Source of the DNA: Lichtheimia corymbifera B2541
Lineage: Eukaryota; Mucoromycota; Mucoromycetes; Mucorales; Lichtheimiaceae
Assembly: GCA_000697475.1 (NCBI GenBank)
Contig: JNEU01001155.1
Span: 38,525-102,524 of the forward strand
Reading direction: 5' to 3'
DNA: 64,000 bases
Of the stretch, positions 24,189 to 36,855 are shown in pieces. Positions within the stretch are counted from its first letter, which is position 1. The number at the start of each line of letters is the position of its first letter. The translations under genes and the position numbers were made by a program. Under the pieces are notes generated by a model. It did no database searches and was not told where the DNA came from. It worked only from the letters and a program-made list of their open reading frames with translations.

Positions 24189-25693
24189 TTAAGCATGATG
24201 GAAAAGATAGCTGACGCTCTCGCCGTTATGCTATATGATACAAATTAGCAACATGGATGTAATCCTCATTGACTGCAACCTACCGTTCTTCTTATTGCTT
24301 CGGCAAGAGTAGCGGAAATATCAATGATCTCAAGCTTATTGCACTTGTCCTTCTTTTCTTTGGGAATAGGGAAGGTATTTGTGACCACCAACTTGTAGAC
24401 GCTATCACAGTTCTGGATACGTTCGACCGAGTCGCCGCTCAAGACACCATGGGTGGCAATGATATAGACCTTGGCAGCACCACACTTGTTGACAAGGTGA
24501 TCAGCAGCATCAAGGAATGTACCGCAATTATCGACCATATCATCCTAGGAACCGACATCTCCGTTAACGCTGTTGATCCATGCACACAAGCAGATTCTAC
24601 TTACAGTCAAAAAGACAGTCTTGCCCTTGACATCACCGACCAGAGTGATTGTGCTCTCCTCGCCCTCATGGTTGGCAACGACTGAAACAGCAGCATTCAT
24701 AGTATCACCATTCATACCAGTCTCATTGAGCGATGAGATAGAAGCCATCATGAGACCGTCCTCTTTCTCTTCGTTGCCTTGGGAACCACCTTCTTCTTCT
24801 TCACCGCCGTTGCGACCATTGGCCTTGGGCATACCACTGTAAGGACGATTGTGACCTTGGGGACCTGCACGTGCACGATCTTTGTGGATAAGGGCAAAGT
24901 CAAGACGTAAGGCGTCGGCCAAAGAAGTTACTCTAAATTCAACAATGAGACTTCCATGCATATATACAACAATGACCTCTTTTGTTGTTTACCTCTTAGC
25001 ACCACCAGCGTTCTTGCTAACAACAACACCATCCTCCCAATTTGGTACATTTTGAGTGATCCACTTTGCAATGCTTGGCTCGGCATAAAGATTATCAACG
25101 GGACGTTGGAAGAAACCTTGCATTTGAGATGCATGTAAATCCATTGTCTGTGGTAAAAGCATGTCAGCTGATTGTTTTGAAGCCCAATTTACATTACTTA
25201 CGATAATGTGATCGACACCAGCAACAGCCAACATATTGGCAACCACTATATCATCAATGAATACATGACGCGTTGGAATAAGCAGAGAGTCTACTTACAT
25301 TTGGCAGTGATACAAGTTCTTCCTTTACGTTTGCTCTGCTTGCAGTAAGGGAAATAGGGCAACACTGCAGTGACACGTTTGGCGGAACCGATCCGAGCAG
25401 CCTGAATCATGATGCACAGCTCGATAATGTTGTCGTTCATATCCTGGGAACCGGACTGGATAATAAAGACGTCTTCATTACGAATGGATACACCTATAAA
25501 GAAAGGTAAGAAAAACAAGCGGCAGTGGGTGTGTTTTGACATGGCAGCAGGCATTACCGATTTCGACGCTAGTTTCTTTGTTGCTAAACTTTTTAAGTTT
25601 TGTATCAGCGAGAGGGGTAGCAAGACGTTTACTGACAAGACCAGCAAGTTCAGGGTGAGAAGAACCAGCAAGGACTTTGGTATTTCGAAGCAT
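24189..25693 (-). CDS. PRS: Ribose-phosphate pyrophosphokinase (PRPP synthetase) with an internal insertion, 7 exons
   Basis: Makes PRPP from ribose 5-phosphate and ATP for purine, pyrimidine, His and Trp synthesis. Exons 25693-25558, 25493-25299, 25245-25202, 25147-24993, 24932-24605, 24544-24284 and 24230-24189 give 386 aa. Signatures: [28 protein letters not shown], the catalytic flexible loop SKNAGGAKR, the PRPP-binding loop DDMVDNCGT and the C-terminal [13 protein letters not shown]. Catalytic PRS enzymes are about 318-320 aa; the excess is an insertion of about 66 residues, rich in Gly and Glu, between IHKDR (about 192-196) and LVGDVKGK (about 274). Yeast Prs1 and Prs5 also have non-homologous insertions, so this may be a Prs1-type subunit of a hetero-oligomer. 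It is divergent from the adenylosuccinate synthetase gene. Confidence 0.95.
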
Positions 25694-26234
25694 GGTCAAT
25701 AAGTGGGTGGCAAAGGAAAACAAGTTAAACAATATCGGGCGGCATTGGATATACTTGGTCCCTCGTCCACCTCTCTCTTCCGAAACCCAGTTACTTGCAT
25801 ATCCACCAAAGCCACTATTATACTCTTGTACTCTCTTGCCACACACACACACTCTCTCTCTCCCTCTGTTACATACTCTTCTCACATATCTGTGGACCCA
25901 CGTATTTGGAAATGTACAATATATGACTCAACAATTCATTCCCCTCTCCCCTCCCCATGTACTTTTCACCCTACCCATCATGGTAGTAGTAATAAATTTG
26001 GAATGATCCACTTTATAATAGAAAACAAGACTTGTTCGATATAAAAAAAAAGATGATAGGATACAAATGAGACTGATTGACTGACTGAGGAAATAGAGAG
26101 CTGACTTGGGCGTAGATGAATGATGATGATGCCATTTGATTCGTTCACAGTGCTTTTAAAAAGATTTTCAATTCGGGGTCCTGGCAAAAGAATGGTTTGT
26201 CTCGCTAAAAACACACAACCTATACTTGATTATC
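25694..26234. promoter_or_regulatory. Shared divergent promoter of PRPP synthetase and adenylosuccinate synthetase genes
   Basis: 541 bp separate the two start codons (25693 on minus, 26235 on plus). A perfect TGACTCA lies at 25924-25930, near the middle. In yeast, TGACTC is bound by Bas1 in purine genes and TGACTCA by Gcn4; whether such regulators act here is inference. The interval also contains CT-rich blocks (25840-25870, 25941-25960) and a run of TGAC-like steps near 26070-26090. No other gene is supported within it. Confidence 0.6.
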
Positions 26235-27761
<1,527 letters not shown>

Positions 27762-28017
27762 ACCAAACAAGAGGCAGATACCATGCATCTTTTGTGTGTA
27801 TATAATCGACACGCTCTCTCTGTTCCTCTAATAACAATAAACCATGTTGTTGTTTAAAAGACTTTACATGTTACGGCACCACGTCCGAGCAAACTCTCTT
27901 TTCTACCCGTTCATTCTACCGCTCGATGTGAATTGTTACTTAATTGATATTCTTGTGATGTTTCTTGCTTGCTTTTTTCCCCTTTTATCTTTTATTCAAG
28001 CTATTGATCAATACAAT

Positions 28018-28859
28018 ATGCCACTGCAGATTATAGGTGCTGGTTACAGTAGAACAGGTACGCTTAGCTTATGTCAAGCGTTGGAAACATTGGGGTAAGT
28101 TATCATGCAGCAATGTTTGATCCACGCGCAACATCTTATACCTTTGTCATTTACAGCTTCAAGACACACCATGGCATGAGCGTTATCACCGATCCAAAGC
28201 AAGATCCAAGCATATGGTGGTCATCCTTACAACAGCAGCAGCAGCAGCAATACAAGATCGTGGATTGGGACAAGGCTTACAAGAGCTATGATGCAGCTGT
28301 CGATTGGCCTACGTGTGTATTTTACAAGGAGTTGATGCAATATTATCCTGAAAGCAAAGTGATCTTGGTGGTGCGATCGCCCGAGAGTTGGTATAAATCA
28401 GTGCAACGTACAATATTACCTCTAGTACGGTTATCCCGCAAGTTCAAGGATCGCATGTTACCTGAACATGTCAAGCAAGTCCGTGCCTTATGGTTGCAAT
28501 CATTCATATACAAGGATGAACAACAAAAAGTACCCATGGATGTGAATGAGGTGTATAACATGCTCTTTGATCCAGCTGCTATGCGTCAAATGTACATGGA
28601 TCATATTGAAGATGTCAAAAGATCGGTGCCTGCTGAGCGTTTATTGGTCATGACATTGGGACATGATGGATGGGATCCTCTTTGCAAATTTCTTGGCGTC
28701 CCGATTCCTAAAGATCTTCCGTATCCTTGCAGTAATTCAAGCGACGATTTTTCCGATCTTTTCTGGTCAGCCATGCGTCATAAAAAGAGAACAAAGAAGG
28801 CAGCAACGGCATACAGCATTGAGTCGCGCAGTAATAGAATCAGTGGAAACTTTTCCTAG
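28018..28859 (+). CDS. P-loop sulfotransferase-like protein, 2 exons
   Basis: Predicted 259-aa protein of the fungal sulfotransferase-like P-loop family (Sulfotransfer_4 type). Exons 28018-28094 and 28157-28859. The N-terminus has the nucleotide-binding loop IIGAGYSRTGTLSLCQALETLG, followed by HGMSV. DWPTCVFYKELMQYYPESKV and ILVVRSPESWYKSV correspond to the family's substrate/PAPS-side motifs, and LLVMTLGHDGWDPLCKFLGVPIP to the conserved C-terminal element. A CAG run encodes QQQQQQQ near residue 50. No signal peptide or membrane helix is seen. Members of this family are largely uncharacterised, so a true sulfotransferase activity is uncertain. The gene follows adenylosuccinate synthetase in tandem, 256 bp apart. 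Confidence 0.8.
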
Positions 28860-29162
28860 GCCATATGATCCCTCAATTCCCATTTACGGTGATAAAGGAG
28901 ATTTTTATTCAATAAGAAGCATATTACTATTGATTTGAATGAGAAAAGCAGTTGCAAAACTTTATTATTATATGACACTTGTGATTCTATATTGAAAGAA
29001 TGAAATGCAAACAGCTAAAAGATGGGGGGTATTGCTTGGCTGTCATACGCCAGTAATGTGCGGTACTCGATTGTATCCTTGGCATGTCGCTTGATGGGGG
29101 GATGGTGGAATAGAATGTGGGAAGGTCAAGGGACTCGATGTAAAGTGCAGGTTACATAATCA
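28860..29162. other. Convergent 3' intergenic region
   Basis: About 300 bp between the ends of a plus- and a minus-strand gene. Contains AT-rich sequence suited to polyadenylation for both, and no gene-like frame. Confidence 0.5.
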
Positions 29163-31052
29163 TTAACGATAAGATCGTGGTGAACGATGCATCTCTGCCG
29201 TTGTATCGTGCTCTTGTGCAAACAATTGCCAGCTATTGGCAGCTCGATCGTTATTGATGTTGATAGGCTTTGATGTAGAATGATGATGATGATGATGATG
29301 ATCCGTTGTCGTCGAGTGATGACTGTTGCTAGTGGCAACCGAAGCTGTTCCATGATCGCTGGTAACACTGGATGTTTCTAAAGTGCTGGAATGTACACGT
29401 TCCACATGCGTCTGACGTTCCTTGAATTCTCCCATGGCGGGTTGCTGTAATTGCTGTGCGACCTTGTTTTCTGTTGTAGTAAGTGGACGTGGTTTCCTCT
29501 CGTTCTTCAATAGATGCCCCATAATTTGTGAACGTGCTGAACGAGCCGGTAACGGTGTTTTCTTTTTCAAAAGTGATGGTGACCGTCGTGTTGGTTGTGG
29601 TGGTGAGGATGACAATGATAATGAAGAAGGTGGCTGTTTATCGCTGTTGGCAGTGGATGTGCTACAAGAAGGTGAATGTGCTTGTGTACCATCATCTGGT
29701 GTCTGTGGTGGATCTCTACTGCTATAAGAGGCTGATGTTCCTGATGATACGCTCGGCGATGCATGAATGATGGGTGTTTTCATCGTCTTCTTTTGTGACT
29801 CTTCATGTGCAAAAGCCGCCCATTTGAGTTGGCCTGGTAACTCATGAACAGCACTCCTGGGTGGTGGTGGTTGTTGCTGATCAGTATCACTGCTCGTTGA
29901 TGTATCATTCGGTTGATGTTGTTCTTCCTCGTCTTTCTTGTTCTCTGTTGGCTTTGCTCCATTCTCTGCAAATGCTTGCCATCCCATGGATACCTCTTCC
30001 GGTTGTTGTTGTTGTTGTTGCTTCTGATCAATATCCTTTTCTTCACTGCAAGGTGTAGCATCACGCTCTGGTGCTGAAGCGCCATTGGCAATGTTGTTTT
30101 CAACCGGTGCAGCTGCTGCAGTAGGTGCATTACTGATCTTGCTCTCATCCACAAAAGGTGATGGTTCTTCCTCAAGCCGAGTCTTTTGCATTTCATTGAC
30201 AAGCACGTTCTCATCCTTTGTAGTCGTCCTGTCTGATTCCATGTTGTTGTTATCATCGTCATCGTGGTCATCATTGTGCACAGGCCATTCGTCATCTGAT
30301 GGAAAATCATCGGCCCAATCGCTAGGACCATCAGCTGAAATCTTGATCTCGATAGGTGTCGATGTTGCTGCTTTTGGGCTGTTGCTACCATGGCTACTGT
30401 TGCTACCATCCATCCTATCGTTGGCTGCTTTTGATCCAAATCGTCTGATGAATTCACGCTGAGCCTCTTCTTGTTCTTCCTTGAATTCCTTTTGTAATGT
30501 CGCTGAATAGCTTGCCCATTGACTGATCTTATTCTCCTCCAAAGGTCGCACAGGAATCCGTTCATACTTTCCAATCGGTCGTCTCCAACTATCCCAAGAA
30601 TCGCTTCTTCCAACAGGTGATTGTTGTCGTCGTTCTTCCACATCTCGTCGTTGTTCTCGTTTATATGACTCACGCCTTCGATCTTGTCGCTGTTGCTGCT
30701 GCTGCTGCTGCTCATCGTTTAGCTTGTCAAGGTTCTTGCGTCGTTCAATAAGCATTTGAAGCACACTCTTTTGCTCTTGCCGTTGCTTAGCATCCGGTAT
30801 TCTCCATACGACCCCGCTACTGCTGTCAGCTTGCTTCTCTTTCTCTTCTTTTGGTTGCTCATCTCTCGCTGGTTTGGATTCAACAGCTGATGCATTCGAT
30901 GCACTTGCCCCATTGGCGTGGGAAGGTGTGTGTTCAGATGAAGGGGTGCTTGTGGATTTATCGTCATCTGACTGGACGTTTTCTAGTTCTTCATCCACCA
31001 TGTCAGCCCAGGATTGGTCAGATGGTTGGTCTAACGAGCTCAAGTCAAGCAT
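29163..31052 (-). CDS. Unknown low-complexity protein with repeated W-x-x-F-A motifs, single exon
   Basis: 629 aa, no intron, no family recognised. The N-terminus contains QSWADMVDEELE within an acidic region. VVWRIPDAKQ and SVLQMLIERRKNLDKL precede a charged Gln-rich coiled stretch, and LQKEFKEEQEEAQREFIRRFG is another helix-forming segment. Acidic WADDFPSDDEWP follows (about residue 242). Three similar short motifs are spaced along the disordered second half: MGWQAFAENG (about 354), LKWAAFAHEE (about 407) and NSWQLFAQEH (about 605). Homopolymer runs of Q, S and H (a GAT repeat near 29282-29302 encodes His) indicate a disordered scaffold or RNA/protein-binding protein. A 311-codon frame in another phase at 29780-30715 is a shadow. 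Confidence 0.75.
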   Translation of the reverse strand: MLDLSSLDQPSDQSWADMVDEELENVQSDDDKSTSTPSSEHTPSHANGASASNASAVESKPARDEQPKEEKEKQADSSSGVVWRIPDAKQRQEQKSVLQMLIERRKNLDKLNDEQQQQQQQRQDRRRESYKREQRRDVEERRQQSPVGRSDSWDSWRRPIGKYERIPVRPLEENKISQWASYSATLQKEFKEEQEEAQREFIRRFGSKAANDRMDGSNSSHGSNSPKAATSTPIEIKISADGPSDWADDFPSDDEWPVHNDDHDDDDNNNMESDRTTTKDENVLVNEMQKTRLEEEPSPFVDESKISNAPTAAAAPVENNIANGASAPERDATPCSEEKDIDQKQQQQQQPEEVSMGWQAFAENGAKPTENKKDEEEQHQPNDTSTSSDTDQQQPPPPRSAVHELPGQLKWAAFAHEESQKKTMKTPIIHASPSVSSGTSASYSSRDPPQTPDDGTQAHSPSCSTSTANSDKQPPSSLSLSSSPPQPTRRSPSLLKKKTPLPARSARSQIMGHLLKNERKPRPLTTTENKVAQQLQQPAMGEFKERQTHVERVHSSTLETSSVTSDHGTASVATSNSHHSTTTDHHHHHHHSTSKPININNDRAANSWQLFAQEHDTTAEMHRSPRSYR

Positions 31053-32987
31053 CGTGAAGGTGTATGTTGCGTGCTCTAAGCGTAGGAGTGTATGTAGTAG
31101 TAGTAGTTAAAGAAGTATAAGGATATGCAATGTGCCCGAGGAGCTTATTGCCATGCAACGTGACTGAATGGTCTCCTACCACATGGCTACACAAATCCCA
31201 TCATTCAAAACACCCTTGATTATGTTAAATGTTGATATCTTTATAATAAAATGACAATCGTATAACAATCGCTGGAACAATGATAAGCAACAATATAGCT
31301 TCTATTCAATGCTGCGTTACTCCTAGCTTGTCACACATAACATTAAATTCGTGCAAGCAAATGTCGTGCACAGACCGCCGCATGCTGGCTTTGGTACTTG
31401 CTGTATCACACATATCCTGAATCATATACAACCCAATAGTGGGATTTGTTAACAAGGGGTACCAATGGGAGAGAAAATGTCATAATAAATACGCAACCGA
31501 CACGGACCACATTATCGGCACTTTCATCTTTTGTAGCTACGTAACCATGGTAGCAGTTTAGTAGCAACGTTGATATACTGCGCAGTATTGGATGTAATTA
31601 CTTGAGTTTGTGGTTTCGTGAATACAGAAATATCTTATTTTAGATTGCACTGCCATTTAACTCCCTTCCCTTATTCTTTATTCATGGATCTATCTTATGG
31701 AGTGAAGCGTTGCTCACAACAACACGATGCTTTTTTGGGCTTCTTCTCAGAAGATGCTGTATCATTCGCTCTCATTCGGGATGGCGGTCATCCTCGTGGG
31801 ATTGTGTATGGGGGGAGCGCATCATGACTATAATAGTCCCTTATGGAGATAATCAAGACACATGTAAAAAAAGTCTTCATCAGAACGCCTTGGCATATTG
31901 TTATCCTCCCATGACGGCTATGTATGGCTAATGGTATCATTATATGGATGATCAGCCAACAACAGCTACATACATCTGCATAAAACAATGCATCTTCTCT
32001 TGCAGTGATAATAGCCAAGATGCGCCATCCTTCTCGTGTCCAGTGCACGAGACTGTTCGTTTACGATCTGCATATCATCTTTGCCTTTTCTTGTTTCGGG
32101 AACACCATAAAAGAGAATTCGGTGCCTGATACTACAACAGCATGCTACACACATATCCTCACATGCAGCTGAGCGTGGCCACTTGCTACTGTTGGACAGT
32201 ATAACCTTTTTTCAGTCTCCTAAATCTGATGAGGGTGACGTGCGTGTATCCTGCTGCTGTGCACGTTCATGTCAGCAACGCATTAGAATCATCCCCCATC
32301 ATATGGAACATTGTCTACAAGGATCATAGGTTTCGGATTAATCGTTAATGAAACGTCCGGTTGGGCAAGTAACATGATCCTTTTTTAATGCATCTGTTTA
32401 ACGACAACAGTTCACCGGTCCAGATCCATGTAATGGATATCATACACGCGTTGTGTAAGTATGTTTGTTGTAGACGTGATAGTATTGCTTAAGGAGAAAA
32501 AAGAAACAGTAGTAATGGGAGAGAGAGATATCTCCCTAACATCAAGCACCCCATAGTCTCCAAAGGTAAGTGAACTCCACGGAAAACTCGTGCTGCCAAT
32601 ATCATTGTTGCTACCATAACCTTTGTCTTCAGGGCCCTGTCAATGGACTTTTACATAACCATAATGGCCATCAAGCAAAAAAAAGGGCCCAACATTCATT
32701 GTGACGGATCCGGATCTTGCTCACGAGATCAACTGCCATTTAAAATTGGTCGTGTCCCCATATACGATTAATACGCTGGACGGCTTCAAGAGATCTAACG
32801 TATACGTACACTCGCACACGCAACTATCCTCATACAATAGAGTCAAGGGATGAGAAGATCTGCATTCACTATCCCCTTTCTTGTTATATATTCCATCGTT
32901 CTTTAATCGCTTCTCCTGTATCTCATTCTCTTTTCTCTTTTTTTCATTGCTTTCCCCTTTTTTGTCATCCACCTCTCCTAAAAAAAG
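31053..32987. other. 1.9-kb divergent intergenic region
   Basis: Separates the start of the unknown protein (minus) and the C2H2 factor (plus). No supported gene: frames of 60-86 codons between 31618 and 32154 have no motif and overlap on both strands. A long pyrimidine tract (about 32908-32975) precedes the ATG at 32988. A long upstream region is common for fungal transcription-factor genes. Confidence 0.5.
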
Positions 32988-34557
32988 ATGGCATCTCCTA
33001 GTACATCACCCTCGATCGCTCACGACATGCAAGATAACAACGCATTGACGTTTGGCAGCTCTCCCCCTGTCAGTGAAGATCAAAGCTCGTCAACTTACAC
33101 CGTAAATTCTTCGCCTTCTTCTTCTCTTCACTCTCCACTCAACAACTATCAGCAACAACACTTTCGAATGGCCACAACTGCAAGCATCAAAGACGAGCAC
33201 CATCATGCTGCTCCTCAACCACATCAACGTCTTTTTAGCTACTCGGATCTACTGACATCACAAGCATCGCCTTATGAACATCATGGATACCGCAACAATG
33301 AAAGTAACAACAATGGCACCAATAATGCTGCAGGTGGTGGTTTATCAGAAAGCAATGGATTTAATGGACTTGGACTGCATCCACATTCACGACAACCTCT
33401 GTCAACAATGCACCATCACCATCAGCAGCCAAACATGCAGTCATCTTCCACAATGACACCACCTTCATTCATGGCAAGAACAGGCACAGCAGCACCAACG
33501 ACGTCTATGGGGCACAATTCCATGAGCAGCAGTATGCTACCTCCTCCTCCATTATCATCAGCTGTTGCAACATCTCAGCATAACCACCATCAACAACAAA
33601 GCAGCAACCACATGATGAATATGGCACATCAACAACCAGCACCACCAAGCACAATGGCATTGCATCCATTGAGCTCACCTTATTCGCCCTCCTCGCCTGT
33701 GGCAAGGCCATTGCATCAGCAGCAACAGCAGCATCGCAATAATAGTGGTAGTAGCGAGTCTTCATTGTATGAAGGATTTGGATATCCATATACCACAGCA
33801 ACAATGCTGTCAGGAGGAGGAGCAAATAGAGATAAACAACCACGTGGTACATCCAATAGCCCCAGCGGCAACACTATGCTTGGAAGTCTCTCCTCATCTT
33901 CTCGACCTATTACTCCCGTTTCACCCCTGATGCCATTGTCATTGGATGTCGACGATAAACATCATCAAGATATGGAACGTTTTAATCGCCATCCCAGTGA
34001 GTCACGTCCATGGGATCAACATCATGGTTACACAAGTATCGGAGGTAGATCGGCTTCTTCCGGTAGTAATGCAACGCAACATCCTCCTCGATCTCGTGGA
34101 CGCCGAGTATCCAACGTACCCACGCAAGGTGTTCGCATGTTCACTTGTCAAGCTGAAGGTTGTGGAAAGGTGTTTAAGAGATCTGAACATCTCAAACGCC
34201 ACATTCGATCCATTCACACGTTAGAAAAACGTAAGTATTACATTTTGATGCAAAATGGCAATAGGACCCTGTCGCTCATTCGCTCATACTTTGTTTGTCA
34301 TAGCATTTGAATGTCCTTATCAAAATTGCCATAAGCGATTCTCTCGATCCGACAATCTCAATCAGCATATTCGCATTCACCGCCACAGCAATGCAGGTGT
34401 TAAGAAGGAGAAAAAGATACCATCGGCCTCCGATTTCCACCTTGGAGGCGTAGGTGTATCCCATCATCCTCATCATCACCCTGTCGCTACTGATGGTGTT
34501 CCACCCTCCCCGCCACCACCATACCATCACCCTTTTTCAAGCTATTACAATATCTAA
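32988..34557 (+). CDS. C2H2 zinc-finger transcription factor (Msn2/Msn4-like), 2 exons
   Basis: Predicted nuclear DNA-binding protein of 498 aa; exons 32988-34230 and 34304-34557. About 380 N-terminal residues are disordered and rich in Ser, Pro, Gln, His and Asn, typical of fungal activation regions. Two tandem C2H2 fingers follow near the C-terminus: CQAEGCGKVFKRSEHLKRH...H and CPYQNCHKRFSRSDNLNQH...H. The intron interrupts the linker (HTLEK/PFECPY). The paired-finger arrangement and the RSEHLKRH / RSDNLNQH recognition helices are those of Msn2/Msn4/Seb1-type stress factors that bind AGGGG/CCCCT. The exact orthologue is not certain. The C-terminal tail is His/Pro-rich. Confidence 0.85.
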
Positions 34558-35264
34558 CCTTTCATACATCACCACCATCAAAACACACAAAACCATGCAT
34601 ATAATAACATCGGCAAGCGGTTAATAATTTACATCTCACACACTCAATTTTCTTTTTTCTCTCTCGATAATGAACAGCAACATCCCTTGACCCTCTTCAT
34701 CAATTCAACAATCAGCCACCTACTTTCACAAACGTATACATATATACTCATCTCGTGACTTTTTCCTATCTTTTTGAGCTCTTCACTTTTCAATGCGACC
34801 GGTCCCTTGTAAATGTAAACACCATTTCCCTCGCCGTCAAATAAATAAACTCTGCTCATGGAAAATGACATTCATGGAAACCTTCCTTTTTTCTTATTTC
34901 ATTCGGTTACACACGTACCATGACGCCAAAAAGATGATCCCATTATATCATGTTGCCATGCTGTCCTGCTATTCTCAATGCTTCCTGTGGGGATGTATGG
35001 GATTGTTGGCACATGCAAGGCCTTTTTCTCTCACCCCCAGCAATGATGGATAACCATTTTCTAGAAGCCGACAAATGTTTCACAAGGCGATTTGCATGAG
35101 AACCCCTTTAACATGAACCACGCGTTCAAGTATGACGGAGATACAAAATACCCATGATAAGGATGAGACAAACCCCAGCAATACAATGCTCGATTGTAAC
35201 GCCTCGTGATAAATTTCAAGGGCATCACGCTTCTTTTTTTTTCTTTCTTCATCAAGAAACAACC
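34558..35264. other. Intergenic: 3' region of C2H2 gene and promoter of phosphatase gene
   Basis: No gene-like frame. AT-rich and CT-rich tracts only; a T-rich run (35234-35249) precedes the next start codon. Confidence 0.5.
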
Positions 35265-36579
35265 ATGTCTAACCCTGAGATTCGCACACCTGAAGATGCA
35301 GCAGAAACCGACGAGTTTTTGTCAAGAGACTTGGCCACTGAATTTGCCAACAACTTGAACATGCAAGATATGGGAGGTTCTGAGAAACAACAATCAGCTT
35401 CCAATGCCAAGGATTGGGCTTTGCTCAAGAATCCCAAGATTCATAATGAACGTCTTGAGGCCATCCGCCACAAGAAGGGATATGTTATTGATATGGATGG
35501 TGTTATTTATCATGCAAGTATCACGTTGCTCAGGTGCTTTATGATTGCAGCAGCAGCAGCAACTAACATGGTTGGTTGGTTATTTAGGGTACCAAATTGC
35601 TTCCTGGTGCTAAGGAGCTGGTTGAGTTTTTGAATCACAATAACAAAAAGTACTTGTTCTTGACCAACAACTCGGCTCCTACACCGCGTGAATTGCAGCA
35701 AAAGCTCAGTCGCCTCGGTATTGAAGTGACTGAAGACCACTTTTTCACTGCTGGTCAAGCTACAGCTGAATTCTTGAGCTCACAATCACCCAATGTAAGT
35801 TGACATGTGGATATCAATGATACTACAACCAGTACCATTCATCACGTATTGATTAGGGTGGCACTTGCTATGTGATTGGTGAACCTGGTTTGGCGTATGC
35901 ACTTTATGACAAGGGCTTTTTCATGAATGATCACAACCCCGACTATGTCGTGTTGGGTGAAGGTCCTTCCTAGTATGTTGTTTGTAATCCTCTTTTCTTT
36001 CATATGACGACTGACATTGGTATCCATAGCAACTATGAAAAGTTGAGTAAGGCTGTCCAACTCGTATGTAATGGTGCCAAATTGATTGCTACGAATTTGG
36101 ACGTGGAGAACCTCGACTCTAAGGGTAACAAGATCCCATCCTGCGGTGCATTTACAGCATGTGTGGAGTTGGTGACACGTACTAAGGCTTTCTTCTGTGG
36201 CAAGCCATCTGCCTTGATTATGCGTTACGCTCAACGTGTGCTTGGATTAAGCCGTTTGGAGACATGCATTATTGGTGATCGTATGGATACAGAGTAAGCA
36301 AAGCATTGACTGCATGATGTACGCACGAGTCGAATGCCAACCTATCTTGTACATAGCATTGTGGCCGGTATTAGCTCCGAAATTGATCCTGTGCTTGTGC
36401 TTTCTGGTGTCACGTCTATGGAAGAGCTTTCATTGTTTGCCTATCGCCCCTATCTCATCCTTGGTGGTGTTTACGAGATCCCAACAGAATCCAAGGATAA
36501 CAAGCACACGGTGTCGGAAAGCGACATGGAGGCAGCTAGCAGAAGAGTACGTTTCCATCCATCTGTTAAAAAGTTGTAA
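35265..36579 (+). CDS. PHO13: PHO13-type HAD phosphatase (4-nitrophenylphosphatase/phosphoglycolate phosphatase), 5 exons
   Basis: Predicted cytosolic HAD-superfamily (type IIA cap) phosphatase, related to yeast Pho13 and mammalian PGP, which clear toxic metabolic by-products such as 2-phosphoglycolate. Exons 35265-35513, 35588-35794, 35857-35972, 36030-36293 and 36357-36579 give 352 aa. Motif I GYVIDMDGVIYH has the nucleophile and acid Asp; motif II is LFLTNNSAPTPREL; the cap contains CFCGKPS-like FFCGKPSALIM; motif IV is CIIGDRMDTDI. The N-terminus is about 50 residues longer than in Pho13. Intron 1 has a GC donor (CAT|GCAAGT); only this junction restores the conserved sequence and phase. 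Confidence 0.93.
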
Positions 36580-36855
36580 ATACCTATCTTACAATGCTTT
36601 CTTAGGCTTCGTACTTGTAAATCATCATGCCATTATCCCTTGTACAAACAAAGCAATAAGCTACATCCATTGTAGATTCATTGTTCATATATATAAAAGT
36701 TGAAGTGCTCTTTATCAATTTCTCCAATATTATGTTGACTAGTCTAATATTCTGAAACTATTCTTGGCACGAACAAATCGCGAGAGCGCGCTTAGTGCTG
36801 TCTCTTTCCTCCTCTTTCGTTCTCTTCCCAAAGCACGCACCAACGCTTTCCCACA

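Noticed and set aside
29780..30715. 311-codon frame overlapping the unknown 629-aa protein in another phase
   Set aside because: Composition (long Met/Arg/Gln runs) is what a frame-shifted repeat-rich gene gives; the 629-codon frame is longer with a good start.
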